A DNA stretch of 64,000 nt from Thermogemmatispora tikiterensis (GTDB lineage Bacteria > Chloroflexota > Ktedonobacteria > Ktedonobacterales > Ktedonobacteraceae). How positions within the stretch are numbered: position 1 is the stretch's first letter; every line of letters begins with the position of its first letter. Shown piece by piece: positions 16,867-25,448 of the stretch. The translations under genes and the position numbers were made by a program. The notes under the pieces are model-generated. The model did no database searches and was not told where the DNA came from. It was given only the letters and a program-made list of their open reading frames with translations. The DNA lies in NCBI RefSeq assembly GCF_003268475.1, contig NZ_MCIF01000002.1, forward strand, positions 512,015 to 576,014, read 5' to 3'.

Positions 16867-17496
16867 ATGATTCGCGTCCTGATAGCCGACGATCACAAAG
16901 TAGTGCGTCAAGGGTTGCGCCTCTTTCTCCGTATGGACCCGGATATCGAAATTGTAGGTGAGGCAGCGAACGGCGCCGAGGCCGTCGAACTGGCGCGCCA
17001 GCTCATGCCCGATGTTGTCTTGATGGACATTCTGATGCCCGTCATGGACGGCATAGCTGCCACGGCAGCCATTCGCAAAGAACTGCCCGAGATCGAGGTG
17101 CTCGGGCTAACCAGCGTACTCGAAGAGAAGACCATTGTCGAGATTATGCGCGCTGGTGCTATTGGCTACCTGCTCAAAGATCTTGACGGCGAAGAGCTGT
17201 GTCGCTCCCTGCGTGCCGCCGCCGCTGGCCAGGTGCAGCTCGCGCCCTCGGCCCTTACTCATCTGATGCATGAACTGCACGGACAGGGTCAGGTTGAGAA
17301 GCTGACCGGGCGCGAAATGCAGGTGCTTCAGCTTCTCGGCCAGGGCCAGTCAAACAAACAGATTGCGCGCTCACTCCATCTGCGCGAAGAGACCGTTAAG
17401 ACCCACGTCAGCAACATTCTCCATAAGCTCGGCGTACAGAGTCGCACCCAGGCCGTCCTTTATGCCATGCGCAATGGCTTGATGCCCGCACCCTAG
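16867..17496 (+). CDS. NarL/LuxR-family response regulator
   Basis: A 209-residue two-component regulator. The receiver domain (1-120) has the acidic pair DD at 8-9, the phospho-acceptor Asp54 in VVLMDILMP, and the conserved Lys in GYLLKD. The C-terminal LuxR helix-turn-helix (about 145-205) shows LTGREMQVLQLLGQGQSNKQ and ETVKTHVSNILHKL. The start follows AAGGAGGG. The cognate sensor kinase is the next gene, 51 nt downstream. It probably activates transcription after phosphorylation; targets are unknown, though the molybdenum hydroxylase operon begins 2.4 kb further on. Confidence 0.95.
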   Translation: MIRVLIADDHKVVRQGLRLFLRMDPDIEIVGEAANGAEAVELARQLMPDVVLMDILMPVMDGIAATAAIRKELPEIEVLGLTSVLEEKTIVEIMRAGAIGYLLKDLDGEELCRSLRAAAAGQVQLAPSALTHLMHELHGQGQVEKLTGREMQVLQLLGQGQSNKQIARSLHLREETVKTHVSNILHKLGVQSRTQAVLYAMRNGLMPAP

Positions 17497-17547
17497 CGCC
17501 TTCCTCGTCTATCCCACCTGGGAGGTGCGCCCAAGGGAGGTACCACC

Positions 17548-19110
17548 ATGTCAAGTAGCTTGCGACCCGCCCTGACCTCTCGCAGAGCAGACAGCAATCC
17601 TCTGCCGCTTCAGCACCTTTTGCATCTCAGTCGCCTGGACCCGGCCATCGTAGCGCCTTTGCTCGATCTTTCCCCAGACGGCTACCTGATCAGCAATGCC
17701 GAGCAGATCTGTCTCTATGGTAATCGGGCTGCCGCCGAGATCTTCGGACGCGAAGTCAGCAGCCTGCAGGGCCAGCCCCTGAGCGTACTCTTTCCCCAGC
17801 AGCAGAGCGATAGCGCCCAGCTCTTCAGCCTGCGGGCCGGGCGCTGGTCCGCGATCATTCTCCGTTCCAATGGCGAGAAGCGGGAAGTAGAATGCCAGCA
17901 GAGTGTCATTGAGAGTCAGGGAGAGTGGTTCACCATCATCGTCGTGCGTGACCTTACCTTCCAGCGCCAGCTTGAACGCAAGGCTGAAGTGCTGGCGCAG
18001 TTTGCCAGCACACTGGTTGGCGCCGGCTCGCTGGAGGCCACGCTCAACGCCCTGGCGCGTAGTGTAGTCCAGGCGACAGGAGTCATGGCCTGCCTCGTAC
18101 CACTCATTAACGGTGAGCCCCCTCTCTTCCGCGTGGTTGGCAGCTACGGTCTCCCGCCAGGCTATGCCCACGGCCTGGTGCGATTGGTGCAGCAGGGCAT
18201 CTGCCTCCCTACGATGCAGGCTTACGCGGAGCGGCGGACCGTTGTGGCGACCGGCCTGCGTCAGGCGTTATTGGCCGACCCCCATTACGAGCCTGTTCAC
18301 CCTTTCCTGCGTGCCTCCTGCTGGGAGACCATCGTCTGCATCCCCTTGATCTATGGCAGCGAATGCCGGGGCGTCTTTACCGTCTATTGTCCGCCGGGGC
18401 CGCCGCCCGATGAGAGCGAGATCGCCTTCTTCTCTGCCATTGCCGATCAGGCAGCCGTCGCCGTCGAGAACGCGCGGCTGCTGCAGACCGCCCAGGAAAA
18501 AGCCGCCCTGGAAGAGCGTCAACGCCTGGCACGTGAACTACACGACTCAGTCGCTCAGGGTCTCTACGGCATCGTTTTGGGAGCGCAGGCGGCCCGAGCT
18601 GCTCTGGAGACCGATCAGAGGCACGCGCACGAATCTCTTGATTACGTGCTTTCCCTGGCCAGGGCTACCCATGCTGAGATGCGTTCGCTGATCTTCGCCC
18701 TCCATCCTGAAGCCCTGGAGAGCAACGGCATCGTCGAGGCCCTCGCCCGGCGCGCCGCGGCCATTAAGGCCCTGCACCAGCTGGACGTAGAGACACGACT
18801 CGACCCTGAGCCAGGGCTTCCCCTGGAAACCAAAGAAGCGCTCTATCGCATTGCGCAAGAGGCTCTCTACAACGTGGTCAAGCATGCGCGCGCTCATCGC
18901 TGTCAGCTGGCTCTTTATAGAGAGGCTGGGACGATAGTGCTGGAAGTAGGCGATGATGGCCTGGGCTTCGATACCACTGCCACCTTTCCCGGCCATCTTG
19001 GGCTGCACTCCATGCGCGAGCGCGCCAGCCAGATCGGGGGCGTCCTCGAGATCACCAGCGCGCCGGCCCAGGGCACACTGGTCCGCGTCAGGCTCCCTCT
19101 TGCCACCTAA
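17548..19110 (+). CDS. Cytosolic sensor histidine kinase (PAS-GAF-HisKA_3-HATPase)
   Basis: A 520-residue soluble kinase of the NarX/DesK (HPK7) class. A PAS-like domain lies at about 35-140, and a GAF domain at about 150-312. The dimerisation and phospho-acceptor helix has LARELHDSVAQGLYG with His332. The ATPase domain follows, with the N-box in ALYNVVKHARAH and the G-boxes in VGDDGLGFD and GHLGLHSMRERA. There is no transmembrane helix, so the signal is intracellular, perhaps a small molecule or gas bound by PAS or GAF. It phosphorylates the response regulator encoded just upstream. A terminator follows directly. Confidence 0.95.
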   Translation: MSSSLRPALTSRRADSNPLPLQHLLHLSRLDPAIVAPLLDLSPDGYLISNAEQICLYGNRAAAEIFGREVSSLQGQPLSVLFPQQQSDSAQLFSLRAGRWSAIILRSNGEKREVECQQSVIESQGEWFTIIVVRDLTFQRQLERKAEVLAQFASTLVGAGSLEATLNALARSVVQATGVMACLVPLINGEPPLFRVVGSYGLPPGYAHGLVRLVQQGICLPTMQAYAERRTVVATGLRQALLADPHYEPVHPFLRASCWETIVCIPLIYGSECRGVFTVYCPPGPPPDESEIAFFSAIADQAAVAVENARLLQTAQEKAALEERQRLARELHDSVAQGLYGIVLGAQAARAALETDQRHAHESLDYVLSLARATHAEMRSLIFALHPEALESNGIVEALARRAAAIKALHQLDVETRLDPEPGLPLETKEALYRIAQEALYNVVKHARAHRCQLALYREAGTIVLEVGDDGLGFDTTATFPGHLGLHSMRERASQIGGVLEITSAPAQGTLVRVRLPLAT

Positions 19111-19112
19111 GT

Positions 19113-19147
19113 ATGGCCTCCTTCCCCTTTTTGGGGGAGGAAGCCAT
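19113..19147 (+). terminator. Terminator after the sensor kinase
   Basis: A 15-bp stem with two wobble positions (19113-19127 with 19133-19147) closes a 5-nt T loop and begins 3 nt after the kinase stop codon. A T run does not follow on the plus strand, so efficiency is uncertain. Confidence 0.55.
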
Positions 19148-19280
19148 CCCTCGAAAGTCTCTCCCTCCAACCACCCTTTGTCTGATGTATTCCTCCCTGC
19201 CGGGATGCTACGCTAGGAGAGGAAACGACAGCGGCGTGGACTGAGATTATGGCTGTTCTTTAGCAGGAGTGTGCGCTGTG

Positions 19281-19694
19281 ATGGACATCCGTCGGGCTGA
19301 CCATGTGGCCCTGCTGGTGAAAGAAGTGGACCGTTCGCGCCAATTCTATAGCCAGGTACTGGGTCTGCAGGAGATTCCTCGTCCCCCCAGCTTTGACTTT
19401 CCCGGCGCCTGGCTGACCAGAGGAGATTTTCAGATCCACCTGATTGGCGAAGAAGTTGCCGGGCGGGCGTTGGAAACCCATCCTGGCTATCTGCCCAAGG
19501 AGCTGGCCCTTGGGCGGGTCACCCATCTGGCCTTTGAGGTCATCGACCTGGAAGGGGCCAGGCAGCACCTGCAGGCGCTGGGCGTGCCCATCGTCGGGGG
19601 GCCGCGACCACGCGGTGACGGCGTCATGCAGCTCTACATCTGTGATCCCGATGGCCATGTCATCGAACTCTTCGCCTGGTCATCGCGTCCCTGA
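19281..19694 (+). CDS. VOC/glyoxalase family protein
   Basis: A 137-residue vicinal-oxygen-chelate protein with two beta-alpha-beta-beta-beta repeats. The first repeat begins RRADHVALLVKEVDRSRQFY, the second contains VTHLAFEVIDLEGAR, and the C-terminus has LYICDPDGHVIELF, which carries the usual Glu metal ligand. His in ADHVAL and THLAF are the other probable ligands. Members include glyoxalases, dioxygenases and resistance proteins; the reaction is not assignable. I chose ATG at 19281 after CAGGAG; in-frame GTG codons at 19269 and 19278 are possible alternatives. Confidence 0.85.
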   Translation: MDIRRADHVALLVKEVDRSRQFYSQVLGLQEIPRPPSFDFPGAWLTRGDFQIHLIGEEVAGRALETHPGYLPKELALGRVTHLAFEVIDLEGARQHLQALGVPIVGGPRPRGDGVMQLYICDPDGHVIELFAWSSRP

Positions 19695-19887
19695 GCGAGC
19701 ACAGAGGCAATGACCAGCACAGGCAGAGAACCCTGAGCGATGAGGCAGGAAGAAGCAGAGTCGAAGCGCGTGTCGCCATTGCCGCAAATTGAGATCACAG
19801 GGCGCAGGGCTGCCGCCTGTCCTGTCTCGCCAGCTGACGGCCCGTGACCTGAAGGACCCCCGAGACGAGAAAGGAAGGGAACTGCTC

Positions 19888-20769
19888 ATGAAGCCAGCGC
19901 GTTTCCGCTATTTTGCTCCACATACTATCGCCGAAGCCACGCAATTACTGGACGAGCAGGGAGAGGAAGCCCGTCTTCTGGCTGGTGGCCAGAGCCTGCT
20001 TCCCTTGCTCAATCTCCGCCTGGCCCGCCCCTCAGCGCTCATTGACCTCAACGAGATCCAGAGTCTGGCCTTCATTCATCCGCAGAATGGCGGTCTGGTC
20101 TTGGGCGCACTGACACGCGATGCTACCCTGGAGCGCGATCCACTGGTAGCAGCCCGGCAGCCTCTCCTGGCCGAAGCCGCCCACTACGTCGGGCACCCCG
20201 CCATTCGCCATCGGAGCACGCTGGGTGGCAGCCTCGCCCATGCCGACCCAGCGGCGGAGCTGCCCGCCGTGATGCTGGCCCTGGAGGCTACCTTCACCCT
20301 ACAGAGCAGCAACGGCAATCGCACCATCGCAGCGGCAGCCTTCTTCACGGGGCCATTTCAGACGGCTCTGCAGCATGGGGAAGTTCTGACCGAAATACAC
20401 CTTCCTGGCCTGCCACCCCGCAGCGGTAGCGCCTTCCTCGAATTCGCGCGGCGCGAAGGCGATTACGCTCTGGCTGGTGTCGCCGCTGTCATCTCCCTGG
20501 CCGAAGATGGCACCATCGCCCAGGCCCGCCTTGCTCTCTGTAGCGTTGACCCCACTCCGCTCCGAGCTGCCGCCGCCGAAACCGTCCTCCGAGGCCGCCA
20601 TCCCGACAATGTCGCCTGGCAGGCCGCCGCGGAAGCCGTTGTCAGTGACCTCAAAGAGCCTCCTTCGGATATTCACGGCTCTGCCGATTACCGCCGTCAC
20701 CTGGCTGGCGTGCTGACCCGGCGCGCCTTGGCGCTGGCCGCCCAGCGCGCAGAAAGGAGCCACTCATGA
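19888..20769 (+). CDS. Molybdenum hydroxylase FAD-binding subunit (CoxM/XdhB-like)
   Basis: A 293-residue subunit of the xanthine dehydrogenase family. The FAD-binding part shows EARLLAGGQSLLPLLNLRLA at about 25-44 and HPAIRHRSTLGGSLAHADPAAELP near 107-130, both of which contact FAD in known members. The CO-dehydrogenase flavoprotein C-terminal domain follows. It passes electrons from the iron-sulfur subunit to the final acceptor. The start at 19888 follows AAAGGAAGGGA. Its stop overlaps the start of the next gene in ATGA, which signals translational coupling. This opens the operon that runs to 28367. Confidence 0.92.
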   Translation: MKPARFRYFAPHTIAEATQLLDEQGEEARLLAGGQSLLPLLNLRLARPSALIDLNEIQSLAFIHPQNGGLVLGALTRDATLERDPLVAARQPLLAEAAHYVGHPAIRHRSTLGGSLAHADPAAELPAVMLALEATFTLQSSNGNRTIAAAAFFTGPFQTALQHGEVLTEIHLPGLPPRSGSAFLEFARREGDYALAGVAAVISLAEDGTIAQARLALCSVDPTPLRAAAAETVLRGRHPDNVAWQAAAEAVVSDLKEPPSDIHGSADYRRHLAGVLTRRALALAAQRAERSHS

Positions 20770-21284
20770 TGGATGACGACTTTATCCCGGTGCGCCTCTC
20801 TGTCAACGGCGTCCCCCATCGCCTCTTCGTCGAGCCGCGCCGCACCTTGTTGGACATGCTACGAGAAGACCTGGAACTGACGGGTACAAACGCTGGCTGC
20901 GAGCACGGCAGCTGTGGCGCCTGTACCGTCCTGCTCGATGGCCAGAGCGTACGGGCCTGTCTGTTACTGGCTGTGCAGGCCAATGGCCATGAGGTGATGA
21001 CCGTCGAGGGCCTGGCCCGCCACGGGCGTATGCATCCCTTACAAGAAGCTTTCTGGGAAAAACAGGCGCTTCAGTGTGGCTTTTGCACGCCGGGCATGCT
21101 CATGACAGCCTACGAGCTGCTTCAGCAGAATCCCGATCCTGGCGAAGAGGAAATCCGTTCCGCCCTTTCCGGCAATCTCTGCCGCTGCACGGGCTATCAG
21201 CACATCGTCGAGGCTATCCGCCTGGCAGCCCAGCGCCTGCGTGAGGAGGCGGAGGCCGCCACTCCGTCGGAGACGACGGCTTGA
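20766..21284 (+). CDS. Molybdenum hydroxylase [2Fe-2S] subunit (CoxS/XdhC-like)
   Basis: A 172-residue electron-transfer subunit. The plant-type ferredoxin cluster ligands are in GCEHGSCGACTVLLDG (Cys pattern CxxxxCxxC plus a later Cys in RACLLL). The second, helical [2Fe-2S] domain has QCGFCTPGMLM and NLCRCTGYQ. All eight Cys are present. It overlaps the FAD subunit by 4 bases, has its own AAAGGAG site, and precedes the large subunit by 23 nt. It relays electrons from the molybdenum centre to FAD. Confidence 0.95.
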   Translation: MMDDDFIPVRLSVNGVPHRLFVEPRRTLLDMLREDLELTGTNAGCEHGSCGACTVLLDGQSVRACLLLAVQANGHEVMTVEGLARHGRMHPLQEAFWEKQALQCGFCTPGMLMTAYELLQQNPDPGEEEIRSALSGNLCRCTGYQHIVEAIRLAAQRLREEAEAATPSETTA

Positions 21285-21307
21285 CCTCACGAAAGGAGCG
21301 TGCACCC

Positions 21308-23731
21308 ATGACCACTACTGTCAGCGAACGCGCCTGGATTGGCAAGGACCTCAAGCGGCGAGAAGATCCCGCCTTACTGATGGGAACGGTAACCTATATC
21401 AACGATTTCAAGGTCGCAGGGATGCTGCACGCCGCCGTTCTGCGCAGTCCCTATGCCCATGCCCGCATTCGAGCCATCGACACCAGCGCAGCGCGTGCCC
21501 TGCCAGGGGTGCAGGCCGTGCTCACAGGCAAGGAGGCCGCCGAGGTCATTGGTCCGGTACCGGCTTTCTGTGCTGAACCCGTGGTCGAACAGGCCATCGC
21601 CGTTGAAAAAGTGCGCTATGCCGGCGAGGCAGTGGTCGCTGTCGCCGCTGAGAGCCGCGCCATCGCTGAGGATGCCCTTGACCTGATTGAAATTGACTGG
21701 GAGCCGCTGCCAGCGGTGACCGACGCCCTCAGCGCCATGCAGCCCGGCGCGCCCCTCGTCCACGAGAATCTTGGAACCAACGTCGTCTATGACCATGTTT
21801 TTACCTTCGGCGATGTTGACGGAGACTTTGCTCAGGCCGACCATGTCATTCGGCGCCGCTTGCGCTGGCCACGGGCCACAGCAGCCCCACTGGAGCCAAA
21901 TGGCGCCGTCTGTGCTTATGACCCGGCCAGGGGCACGATGGAGATCTGGTCGAATACCAACATGCTCAACTCGGCCTCCTGGGTCATGTCCAGCATGCTC
22001 AAGATCCCACCCCACAAGCTCAACTTCTACCCGATGTATACCGGGGGCAGCTTTGGCAGCAAGCATTTCCTGGCCAAGGTCATCGGCATCGCCGGCGCCC
22101 TCTCCAAAGTCACAGGTCGCCCGGTCAAGTTCATGGAAGATCGCCTGGACAACCTGATGGCCAACGATTCTCAGGGACCGGAACGCATCTACGATGCTGA
22201 GCTGGCGGTGACCAACGACGGCAAGTTCCTCAGTCTGCGCCTGCAGACCATCGACGACTACGGCGCCTACTTCATCTTTGCCATTACCGGCAACACCAAC
22301 ATGATGGCGCAGATTACCGGCCCCTACACCATTCGCAGCGTAGCAACGGGCATCAAGGCCGTCTTGACCAACAAAAATCAGCAGACCGTCTTTCGGGGGG
22401 CCGGTTCCGACGTTGGCAATTGGGTTCTTGAGCGCTTAGTCGATGCCGCCGCCGAGCAGCTGGGGATCGATCGCGTCGAGATTCGCCGGCGCAACTTCAT
22501 TCAGCCCGACCAGTTCCCCTACAAGATTCCTACCGGCAACGTCTACGACAGCGGTAACTATCCTGGCGTCCTCGACCTGGCCCTGGCGCACTTCGACCTT
22601 GACGCCTGGCGCCAGGAGCAGGCGCGGGCGCGTCAGGAGGGGCGCTATCTGGGCATTGGGCTGGCAACGGCCCAGCAGCGCAGCACCTACAGCTCGACGG
22701 AGTTCTGGTTTCACAACCCCGCACCAGCTACGGGCCTCAACTCAACCCCGGAAAGCGTACGCATCAGCGTTGGCCCCACCGGAGGAGTGACGGTCACCAT
22801 GTTCTCACCGTTCTGGGGCAACAGTCCCGAGACCGTGGTGGCGCAGGTCGTGGCCGAAGAGCTGGACATTGATCCCCGCGACGTCAACGTCACCTACGAT
22901 AGCACCGCGCACGCCCTGCCGAGCGCCGGCCCGGGTGGCAGTCGCATGACGGTCATGCTGGCTGGGGCGGTACATGGTGCTGCTGCCCGTCTCAAGGAAA
23001 AAATCTTCAAGATTGCTGCCCATATGCTCGAAGCCAGCGTCTCCGATCTGGAACTGGTCGGCGGTCAGGTGCGCGTCAAGGGCGTGCCCTCCTCCTCTGT
23101 CAGCCTGGCTGATATCGGCATGCGCGCCTACTGGTTCAAGCTCGACCTGCCGCCCGAGCTGGAGAGCGGCCTTGAAGGCACCTTTACCTACGATCATCCC
23201 TATACCACGAAGCCACACGACGACCGCAAGGACCTGGGGGTCTTCTATCCGATCATGGGACACGCCGCCCATCTGGTGGCCGTCGAGGTGGATATCGAGA
23301 CGGGGGCGGTGCTCTTTAAGAAGTATGTGGCCGTGCACGACGTTGGCACTGTCCTCAATCCGCGTTCGCTGCAGGGCCAGATCCGTGGCGGCATCGCCCA
23401 GGGCATCGGCCTGGCGCTCCTGGAAGAGGTGCGTTACGGCGCGGATGGGCAGAATCTCACGTCGACCTTTGTCGACTACCTCTTGCCCTCGGCCAGCGAT
23501 GTGCCCTCCATCGAGGTCTACCATCAAGAGACACCCTCGCCCTTCACCGCCTATGGCGTCAAAGGCGGTGGGGAAGGCGGGCGCATGGTGGCGCCGCCAG
23601 CCGTCACGAGCGCCATTGAGGATGCCCTCAGACCCTTCGGGATCAGCATCGCTGAGATGCCGATCACTCCCGAGAAGATTGTCCGCTGGGTCAAGGAGGC
23701 CCAGAGCCGCCACTCGAGACAGACACACTGA
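21308..23731 (+). CDS. Molybdenum hydroxylase large (molybdopterin) subunit
   Basis: An 807-residue catalytic subunit of the xanthine dehydrogenase/CoxL family. The N-terminal domain begins WIGKDLKRREDPALLMG and the molybdopterin-binding parts include GGSFGSKHF, TVFRGAGSDVGN and GGGEGGRMVAPP, where the Glu is the general base near the Mo centre. The loop that holds the selenium/copper-binding Cys in form I CO dehydrogenase (AYxCSFR) instead reads VFRGAGS, so this is not CO dehydrogenase. It should hydroxylate an N-heterocycle, aldehyde or aromatic carbon. The start at 21308 follows GAAAGGAG. No accessory maturation gene (such as XdhC or CoxD/E-like proteins) is in the operon. Confidence 0.93.
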   Translation: MTTTVSERAWIGKDLKRREDPALLMGTVTYINDFKVAGMLHAAVLRSPYAHARIRAIDTSAARALPGVQAVLTGKEAAEVIGPVPAFCAEPVVEQAIAVEKVRYAGEAVVAVAAESRAIAEDALDLIEIDWEPLPAVTDALSAMQPGAPLVHENLGTNVVYDHVFTFGDVDGDFAQADHVIRRRLRWPRATAAPLEPNGAVCAYDPARGTMEIWSNTNMLNSASWVMSSMLKIPPHKLNFYPMYTGGSFGSKHFLAKVIGIAGALSKVTGRPVKFMEDRLDNLMANDSQGPERIYDAELAVTNDGKFLSLRLQTIDDYGAYFIFAITGNTNMMAQITGPYTIRSVATGIKAVLTNKNQQTVFRGAGSDVGNWVLERLVDAAAEQLGIDRVEIRRRNFIQPDQFPYKIPTGNVYDSGNYPGVLDLALAHFDLDAWRQEQARARQEGRYLGIGLATAQQRSTYSSTEFWFHNPAPATGLNSTPESVRISVGPTGGVTVTMFSPFWGNSPETVVAQVVAEELDIDPRDVNVTYDSTAHALPSAGPGGSRMTVMLAGAVHGAAARLKEKIFKIAAHMLEASVSDLELVGGQVRVKGVPSSSVSLADIGMRAYWFKLDLPPELESGLEGTFTYDHPYTTKPHDDRKDLGVFYPIMGHAAHLVAVEVDIETGAVLFKKYVAVHDVGTVLNPRSLQGQIRGGIAQGIGLALLEEVRYGADGQNLTSTFVDYLLPSASDVPSIEVYHQETPSPFTAYGVKGGGEGGRMVAPPAVTSAIEDALRPFGISIAEMPITPEKIVRWVKEAQSRHSRQTH

Positions 23732-23833
23732 GGCGACAACTACACCACCGCAGGCAGTCCGCTCCGGCCCGAGCGGCTGCCTCCTCTTTCGTCTGGCTTG
23801 GCATACCGTCCCACTGAGGAGGAGGCGCTGCAT

Positions 23834-24613
23834 ATGCTCTTGCAAGAGAAAGTTGCCGTCATTACCGGTGGCGGACGCGGCATCGGTCGCACGATCGCCC
23901 TGGCCTACGCACGGGCTGGCGCGCGGCTGGCCCTGGCCGCTCGCTCAGTCACCGCCCTTGAAGAAACGCGCCGCATGGTCAGCGACCTCGGTGGCGAGGC
24001 CGTGGTCATTCCAACCGACGTCAGCCAGGCGACGGCTGTCGCCGCGCTTGCTCAAGCTGTGCAGGAGCATTTTGGGAGGGTAGATATCCTGGTCAACAAC
24101 AGCGGCACCGCCGGACCAACTGCCCCCCTCTGGGAGATCACTCCTGACGCCTGGGAAGAGACCTTTGCTGTCAATGTGCGCGGAACCTTTCTCTGTTGCC
24201 GTGCCTTGCTCCCGTTGATGATCGCTCAGGCTTCCGGCTGTATTATCTGCATCGGCTCAATGACCGGCAAACGGCCCCTGTTCGGACGCACGCCCTATGC
24301 GGCCAGCAAGCTGGCGCTGGTGGGGCTGGCGCGTACACTGGCCTGGGAGGTTGGTCCCTACGGCATTCGCGTCAATGTGATCTCGCCCGGCCCCGTCGAG
24401 GGCGAACGCATCGAACAGGTCATCCGCAAGCAAGCCGAAGTCAAGGGCATCAGTCTGGAGGAAGCGCGCGCAACCTTCCTGCGCGATGCCCCCCTCGGGC
24501 GGCTGGTCACAGCGGAAGAGGTCGCTGCCGCGGCAGTTTTTCTGGCCTCGGAGCAGGCGGCCTCCATCACGGGTGAGGACCTCAATGTCTCAGCGGGTAT
24601 TGTCATGTATTAA
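23834..24613 (+). CDS. SDR family oxidoreductase
   Basis: A 259-residue classical SDR. TGGGRGIG near residue 12 is the cofactor loop; the segment LALAARSVTALEE, with Arg after beta-2, suggests NADP. VNNSGTAG replaces the common NNAG, the active-site Ser is in IGSMTG, and PYAASKLA carries Tyr and Lys. It starts at ATG 23834 after GAGGAGGAGG and follows the molybdenum hydroxylase large subunit by 102 nt. Within this operon it probably oxidises or reduces an intermediate of the compound that the hydroxylase attacks. Confidence 0.9.
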   Translation: MLLQEKVAVITGGGRGIGRTIALAYARAGARLALAARSVTALEETRRMVSDLGGEAVVIPTDVSQATAVAALAQAVQEHFGRVDILVNNSGTAGPTAPLWEITPDAWEETFAVNVRGTFLCCRALLPLMIAQASGCIICIGSMTGKRPLFGRTPYAASKLALVGLARTLAWEVGPYGIRVNVISPGPVEGERIEQVIRKQAEVKGISLEEARATFLRDAPLGRLVTAEEVAAAAVFLASEQAASITGEDLNVSAGIVMY

Positions 24614-24665
24614 GAGCAAGAGCGCCATCTGGCCAGCTATTCTACACGCGGAGGGATCGCAAGCA

Positions 24666-25376
24666 ATGACACGCCTGATTGATCTATCCCAGGAAATTTA
24701 CCAGGGCATGTACGTCTATCCGGGCCACCTGAAGACCGTGATCTGGGAGCACCATTCGCATGAAGAGACGCGCAAGAACTTCGAAGGAGGCTTCTCCTAC
24801 CAGTCGCGCGGGCTGCTCATGAGCGATCACGGTCCCACCCACGTTGATGCCCTCAGCCATCTTGATCCGCGTCCCGAGGCTCCCTCGATCGACCAGATGG
24901 CGCTCGATCTCTTCTATGGTCCAGCGCTCTGCCTCGATGTCTCCTTTAAGGAGCCGCAGACCTACATCGGGGCGCGTGATCTTGACCTGGCCCTGGAAGG
25001 CTCCGGGAGCGAGCTGCGGCGCGGCGATATTCTGCTGCTCTACACCGGCACCTACAACCGTTACCACGGTACCGCTGCCTATCTGAGCCAGTACCCCGGC
25101 CTCGATGAGGCAGGAAGCAACTGGCTGGTCGAGCATGGGGTCAAAACCTTCGGTGTGGATGCGCCCAGCCCGGATAATCCCATCAGCCGAACCTATCCCT
25201 GTCATATGATGTGCCGTGCCCACGGAATCACCCATTACGAGAACCTGGCCAACCTTGAGCAACTGGTGGGACGGCGCTTCATCTTTGTCGGCTTCCCCCT
25301 GCGCATTCGCCAGGGCACCGGCTCGCCGGTGCGCGCTGTCGCCATTCTCGAAGATGAGCGCGATGAGAGACGGTGA
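24666..25376 (+). CDS. Cyclase-family metal hydrolase (kynurenine formamidase/isatin hydrolase-like)
   Basis: A 236-residue protein of the cyclase family. The metal-binding motif HGPTHVDALSH (about residues 58-68) matches the HxGTHxDxPxH signature of kynurenine formamidase and isatin hydrolase. A second conserved part is DILLLYTGTYNRY and GVDAPSPDN. Known members hydrolyse formamides, cyclic amides or lactones using Mn or Zn. The start follows GGAGGGATCGCA. Placed between an SDR and an acyl-CoA ligase, it may open a ring made by the molybdenum hydroxylase and give a carboxylate that the ligase then activates; this is inference. Confidence 0.85.
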   Translation: MTRLIDLSQEIYQGMYVYPGHLKTVIWEHHSHEETRKNFEGGFSYQSRGLLMSDHGPTHVDALSHLDPRPEAPSIDQMALDLFYGPALCLDVSFKEPQTYIGARDLDLALEGSGSELRRGDILLLYTGTYNRYHGTAAYLSQYPGLDEAGSNWLVEHGVKTFGVDAPSPDNPISRTYPCHMMCRAHGITHYENLANLEQLVGRRFIFVGFPLRIRQGTGSPVRAVAILEDERDERR

Positions 25377-25448
25377 GGTGCCGCCCGCGACGAGGCCCAA
25401 GTCCAGAGAGAGGAAATGACGGAATCACTCAGGAAAGGAGGAGGAAAT

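Noticed and set aside
21308..23731. CO dehydrogenase large subunit
   Set aside because: The active-site loop lacks the AYxCSFR signature of form I; VFRGAGS fits other molybdenum hydroxylases.
22805..23845. 346-codon minus-strand frame opposite the molybdenum hydroxylase
   Set aside because: Antisense shadow; the plus strand encodes a full, motif-bearing enzyme.
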